Shown here: positions 60,520-64,000 of the stretch, piece after piece | Layout: the number at the start of each line of letters is the position of its first letter | Numbering within the stretch: position 1 is the first letter of the stretch | Assembly (NCBI RefSeq): GCF_018139625.1 | Contig: NZ_JAGSOH010000020.1 | Location: forward strand, 1-64,000 | Reading direction: 5' to 3' | Length of the DNA stretch: 64,000 bases | DNA from: Actinospica acidithermotolerans | GTDB lineage: Bacteria > Actinomycetota > Actinomycetes > Streptomycetales > Catenulisporaceae | Made by a program: the position numbers and the translations under genes | The notes under the pieces: generated by a model | Told to the model about the DNA's origin: nothing | Databases searched by the model: none | What the model saw: only the letters and a program-made list of their open reading frames with translations

Positions 60520-61139
60520 TCACATGGCCATCAGCAAGGACCGAACTGTCCGCCTACACGGAGTCTGCCGTGGCCGCCGACAAGCGGGTGCGGCGCAGCG
60601 CTAACTGCCGGCTCGAGGGCCTGTGTGAGGAGATTCAGTTACTACGCCCATTCGCCTCTGAGCCCGAAGCCGCGAAACTGGTCGAAGGGCTCGAGGCACG
60701 GATCGCGGTTCTGGAGCGCTCCGCGCGGCAACACGGGTTCGCGTTTCACAAGGCCGAGCGGATGAAGCCGGCCTACCTCGGCGAGCGGCCCCCTGCGGCT
60801 ACGACACTGATCGGCCAGTGCGCGCTCGAAACCGAGCCACGGCTCGGCTCAAGTCTCTACCGCGTTATGAGCGGAGTCTCGCACGCCAAGGCGCACGGGC
60901 TCACACGACTCACCCGGCCGTCCAGCCAGGGAGTCCGGACCACGCAGGTGAATGTGGACGCTGGCATGTTGGCCCAGGACCTGTTCGGCGGCCCCCTGTG
61001 CGCGGCAACCATGGTCGAGCACCTCGTCGCCTTCCTCGGCTGGCACGAGGCGGGCATTAGCCCTGCCGTCGTCGCGATGCTCGAAGTCTGGGGGCGTATC
61101 AGCGGCACCGCACATCCCGGACCCGTGAGTACCGGGTAG
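60520..61139 (+). pseudogene. 3' fragment of the split hypothetical gene
   Basis: The frame is open from the right end of the ISL3 element: TELSAYTESAVAADKRVRRS, then EAAKLVEGLEARIAVLERSA, and a C-terminal part LYRVMSGVSHAKAHGLTRLT that ends at TAG 61137. GTG 60570 is an in-frame start, but it has no ribosome site and the coding pattern begins before it. The content fits the missing C-terminal half of the protein begun at 56472 (which ends after LLDPRIDARER). Possibly still translated in a shortened form; family unknown. Confidence 0.6.
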
Positions 61140-61496
61140 CCCGAGTTAAAGCGCGACGCCAAGGTCGCCCACGAGCCTGCAGCAGGACACGCCAAGCCAG
61201 CTACTGGCAGGGATCTTGTGAATCCGGACGCAGCAGGGCAGCCCACACCGGCTGGCGACGAGTCCGGTCCCGATGCTCGCGCCGCACGCCAAAGGCCTCC
61301 AGGGCTGCAACGAGCAGAGCAGCGCCGCCATATTGGGCAGTGAGCGACGCGATCGCCCCGGCACGCCGATGCCAGAGGCGACCGCGGCACGGACATAGAG
61401 CCGGCGACGCACCAATCGCGGTTTGGGCGCCGACGCGGATGCCGGAGGATTACGTACTCCGTAGAGCGTGTCGTACCCCGCGGCTAGCGTGACCTC
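61140..61496. other. 357-bp intergenic stretch
   Basis: No supported gene. A minus-strand frame through it is cysteine-rich and of random-looking composition. Presumably holds the promoter of the AlbA_2 gene. Confidence 0.4.
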
Positions 61497-62816
61497 ATGC
61501 CGCTGCGCACTCACTCAGAGATCATCACAGCGCTCGCCCAATACCGGGCCGCGGACGTCAAGGGCACCGTGGAAACCACGACGCTGGAATTCAAGCGCTG
61601 CCTGTATCCGCTGGATCAGGACAAGGGCAAGTTCGACCTGTGCCTGCACGTGGCCGCGATGGCGAATGCCTCCGGCGGCCTGATCATCTGCGGGTTCAAG
61701 GCCGACAAATCTCCAGCCGAGGCCAACGAGCAGGCCACCGAGATCACGCCGGTACCGCTCAGACTGCTGAACGGCCCTCGACACAAGGACGTGCTCGTGC
61801 AGTACGTCTGGCCTCACGTCCAAGTCGACTTCGAGTTCTACGCCTGTTCGCCGTAGGATCCGGAAAGCGGCTTCTTGGTCATCGAGGTCCAACCGCTGGC
61901 GCGGCACGAGCGGTACGCCATGGTCTGCAGGTTCCTCAACGCCGACGATCACCTCGACGAGGGCTTCGCCGTCCCGATCCGCCACGGCGACCGGACGACC
62001 TACCCATCCGCCGAGGAACTGCACCGCCTGATCACTGACGGGCGGCGGTTCCAGGACCTGCTGCCGACCACCTTCATCCGCCAACCCGTGTCAGCGGCTG
62101 CCACCCTCGACGACCGGCTCGAACAACTCCTCCGCCGTACCACCTGGAACGAGCAGGAACTACCCGTGCTGAGCTGGCAGAGCTCCCCCGAACAGCACGA
62201 AGGCCTGCTCGAGGACATGTATGACCGGAAAAACGGGGTATACGCGGCGCTCGATCGACCCGAGATCCTGCGCGAGAGCGGATTCAACTTCGAGATGCTC
62301 GGCGATCCGCCCCGCATCGACGACGGCGCCCTCGTCAAGCTCGAAGGGCGCAGGGCCATTCGAGTCGAGCCCAACGGAACCGTCACCGCAGCGGCGCTGG
62401 GCAGCAGCGACATGCTCGGCTGGGCATCACGCCCCCAGGGCACGATCCAGCGCCTGAACGTGATCGTTCTGACCGAGATGACCTTGGAGTACTACCGCCT
62501 GATCGACCAGCACATCATGCCCCGAGCACCTGGGCCCTGGCGCCACCGCATCCAGGCCCTGCGGTTCCAAGAACCCACCACCATCACGCTCGGCACCGGC
62601 GGCGGCAATCCCCAGTTCCCCTTCCACGGTGAAGCGCGCCAGGCCAGCGCCCAGAATTGGGACCGCTCATGGGTCGCCGCCGAAGACCCGGAACGCGACG
62701 CATACGAAGCGCTGGTCCGCATCTACGCGCTCTTCGGCCTGCCCGCCTGCGCCGACCCGTTCATCGACGGGAACCGGGTCAGTACCGAGGCGCTGCTCGC
62801 TTCCGTAGGCCGCTAA
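61497..62816 (+). pseudogene. AlbA_2/Schlafen-like protein gene interrupted by an amber codon
   Basis: 440 codons from ATG 61497 to TAA-type stop at 62814-62816 with one internal TAG at 61854-61856. Before it: TLEFKRCLYPLDQDKGK and AAMANASGGLIICGFKA, the E-x-K and ANAxGGxxxxG motifs of the AlbA_2 (Schlafen AAA-like) domain. After it, in the same frame: DPESGFLVIEVQPLARHERY, then PIRHGDRTTYPSAEEL, which complete the same domain, and ~250 further residues ending in a helical region. The stop therefore splits one domain. Either a nonsense mutation or a readthrough site; a TTG at 61875 could restart translation without the N-terminus. AlbA_2 proteins are nucleic-acid-binding and common in defence. 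Confidence 0.75.
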
Positions 62817-63051
62817 AACTCGCCTTCGGGAAACCCGCGGCTTCTCGCGCGATCATCTTGCCGCCGTCGACCCGCGCAGTCGGAAAGCCGGCGAGGCCAT
62901 GTCTGAGAGCGCGGACGGGACCAGAGTGTGTTTACCGGCGAGGAGTGGGGTATTGCGGCGGATTACCTCAAAACCCTGCGGTACGGCCTGGCTGCGGCTA
63001 GGGTCGCTGCGACAGCTCGTCGGGCCATCGAATGAAGGGGAGCATCAAGCC

Positions 63052-64000
63052 GTGGTCGATTGTGGGACTGTCCGTTTCTTGCATAGCGCGGACTGGCAGC
63101 TGGGGATGACGCGGCGATGGCTGACGCCGCGCATCCAGGGCCGATACGACGACGCGCGTTTGGCCGCGGTGGCCGCGCTCGGCCGCGTCGCGCGGGAGCA
63201 GGGAGCCGAGTTCGTCGTGGTCGCCGGGGATGTGTTCGATCACGTCCAGGTCGAGCCGCGGACCGCCGCTAGCGCGCTGCGTGCGTTGGAGCAGATCGGC
63301 CTCGACGTTTTCCTGTTGCCCGGCAATCACGATCACCTCTCGGCCGCTGGGGTCTACAGTTCACGGTGGTTCGGTACGGACAAGCCGGGCAACGTCCACG
63401 TGCTCGGCGAATCGGGGATCCACGTGGTGCGCCCCGGCGTAGAACTGCTCGTAGCGCCGTGGAGTTCAAATCAGCCGCCGAGCCGTCAACTTGACCGCCT
63501 GGCGGCCGAGGCCGAGCCCATCACGGCGGGCGCAGTGCGGATCGGCGTGGGCCACGGCGGAATCGACCGACTCGTGCCGCAGGGCACCGAGGATCTACTA
63601 CGGCTCGAACTGTTCGAGCAGGCGGTGCGGGAGCGGCGAATCGACCTGGTCTGTCTGGGCGACCGGCACTCGCTCACCAACGTCGGCGATACCGGCCGGA
63701 TCTGGTACTCCGGCACGCCCGAGACCACCCGGCGCGACGAGGTCAAACCCGGATACGTCGCTGTCGTCGAGCTCACGCCCAACGACGCACCGAAGGTGAC
63801 GCCGCACCGCGTCGGCACATGGACCATCAAAGAGCGCGAGTTCCCGATGAGCGACGCGGAGAGCGTCGCGCAGGTGTTGGCCTGGCTCGACGACTTCGAA
63901 GCACCTGAACGTACTGTCGCGAAGCCGATCCTCAAGGGCATGCTCTCACTGACCGAGCACAACCGGCTCACCGAGGAGATCGAGCGCCGCGCCCTGCTGT
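63052..64000 (+). CDS. SbcD/Mre11-like metallophosphoesterase nuclease (cut by window end)
   Basis: GTG 63052 with AGGGGAG nine nt upstream; 316 codons are present and the frame is open at the edge. The calcineurin-like phosphoesterase motifs are clear: FLHSADWQLG (metal-binding D and H), GDVFDH, LPGNHDH, VGHGG and LGDRHS with YSGTPE. The last reads GDRH rather than the GHxH of classical SbcD, a variant I recall from actinomycete members. SbcD-type nucleases work with the SbcC ATPase on DNA ends and hairpins; an SbcC-like partner should follow beyond the window. Confidence 0.87.
   Translation, partial: MVDCGTVRFLHSADWQLGMTRRWLTPRIQGRYDDARLAAVAALGRVAREQGAEFVVVAGDVFDHVQVEPRTAASALRALEQIGLDVFLLPGNHDHLSAAGVYSSRWFGTDKPGNVHVLGESGIHVVRPGVELLVAPWSSNQPPSRQLDRLAAEAEPITAGAVRIGVGHGGIDRLVPQGTEDLLRLELFEQAVRERRIDLVCLGDRHSLTNVGDTGRIWYSGTPETTRRDEVKPGYVAVVELTPNDAPKVTPHRVGTWTIKEREFPMSDAESVAQVLAWLDDFEAPERTVAKPILKGMLSLTEHNRLTEEIERRALL

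Noticed and set aside
58838-60524. 8-bp target duplication around the ISL3 element
   Set aside because: The flanks GGACGCAC and CAGATCAC do not match; the left flank belongs to the intron.
61146-61514. Minus-strand 122-codon frame upstream of the AlbA_2 gene
   Set aside because: Cys/Arg-rich random composition, no ribosome site, and it overlaps the promoter region of the plus-strand gene.
1-64000. tRNA genes, rRNA or CRISPR arrays
   Set aside because: No cloverleaf with a TTCGAAT-type loop near the integrase or elsewhere, and no regularly spaced short repeats were found by reading.

Overview
The window is high-GC DNA (strong G/C bias at third codon positions, many GTG starts, ATGA/TGATG gene overlaps, occasional rare TTA leucine codons) from an actinomycete of Streptomyces/Catenulispora/Actinospica type. 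No rRNA, tRNA or CRISPR array was seen. Almost everything recognisable concerns DNA modification, nucleases, helicases or mobile elements, so I read it as a chromosomal defence island flanked and interrupted by mobile DNA.

Layout. (1) 1-4761: right end of an integrated element: beta-class DNA methyltransferase, small zinc protein, membrane protein, PAPS-reductase-like protein, excisionase-like HTH protein and tyrosine integrase. (2) 5240-18750: a tightly coupled three-gene cassette behind a perfect 17-bp palindrome: a 2.1-kDa-residue-scale fusion (about 2,100 residues) of Ser/Thr kinase, YprA/MrfA-type helicase, DUF1998 and a nuclease-like tail; an SNF2/RapA-like helicase resembling DISARM DrmD; and a large Eco57I/PglX/DrmMI-like adenine methyltransferase. 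A 24-bp perfect stem-loop ends it. (3) 18821-24990: an HTH plus N6-methylase protein with an altered catalytic motif (DPPT), divergent from a Hachiman-like HamA/HamB pair. (4) 25020-38691: a remnant of a DUF3883 gene, a NucS-like nuclease, a convergent unknown gene, a complete pPIWI-RE system (PD-(D/E)xK nuclease, DinG-type Fe-S helicase, pPIWI-RE protein) and a two-gene unit carrying an Mrr-like QxK nuclease. (5) 38809-49119: an 803-bp direct repeat of the HamB-like gene heading a decayed copy, then a giant HATPase-DUF3883 protein, an unknown acidic protein and a CoiA-like protein. (6) 50049-53621: trypsin-co-occurring domain protein, trypsin-like protease and subtilisin-like protease, a proteolytic conflict operon. 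(7) 54831-61139: an unknown protein, then a hypothetical gene split by a group II intron abutting an ISL3-family element. (8) 61497-64000: an AlbA_2 (Schlafen-like) gene with an in-frame amber codon and the start of an SbcD/Mre11-like nuclease gene.

The most informative structure is the pair of homologous convergent modules (HamB-like helicase facing HATPase-DUF3883): copy 1 keeps the helicase and a broken DUF3883 tail, copy 2 keeps the HATPase-DUF3883 and a broken helicase. The intervening ~14 kb, including the pPIWI-RE operon, sits between direct repeats and could be lost by one recombination event. The best candidates for undescribed biology are the kinase-helicase-nuclease/SNF2/methyltransferase cassette, the HamAB neighbourhood with its DPPT methylase, and the two-gene QxK nuclease unit.
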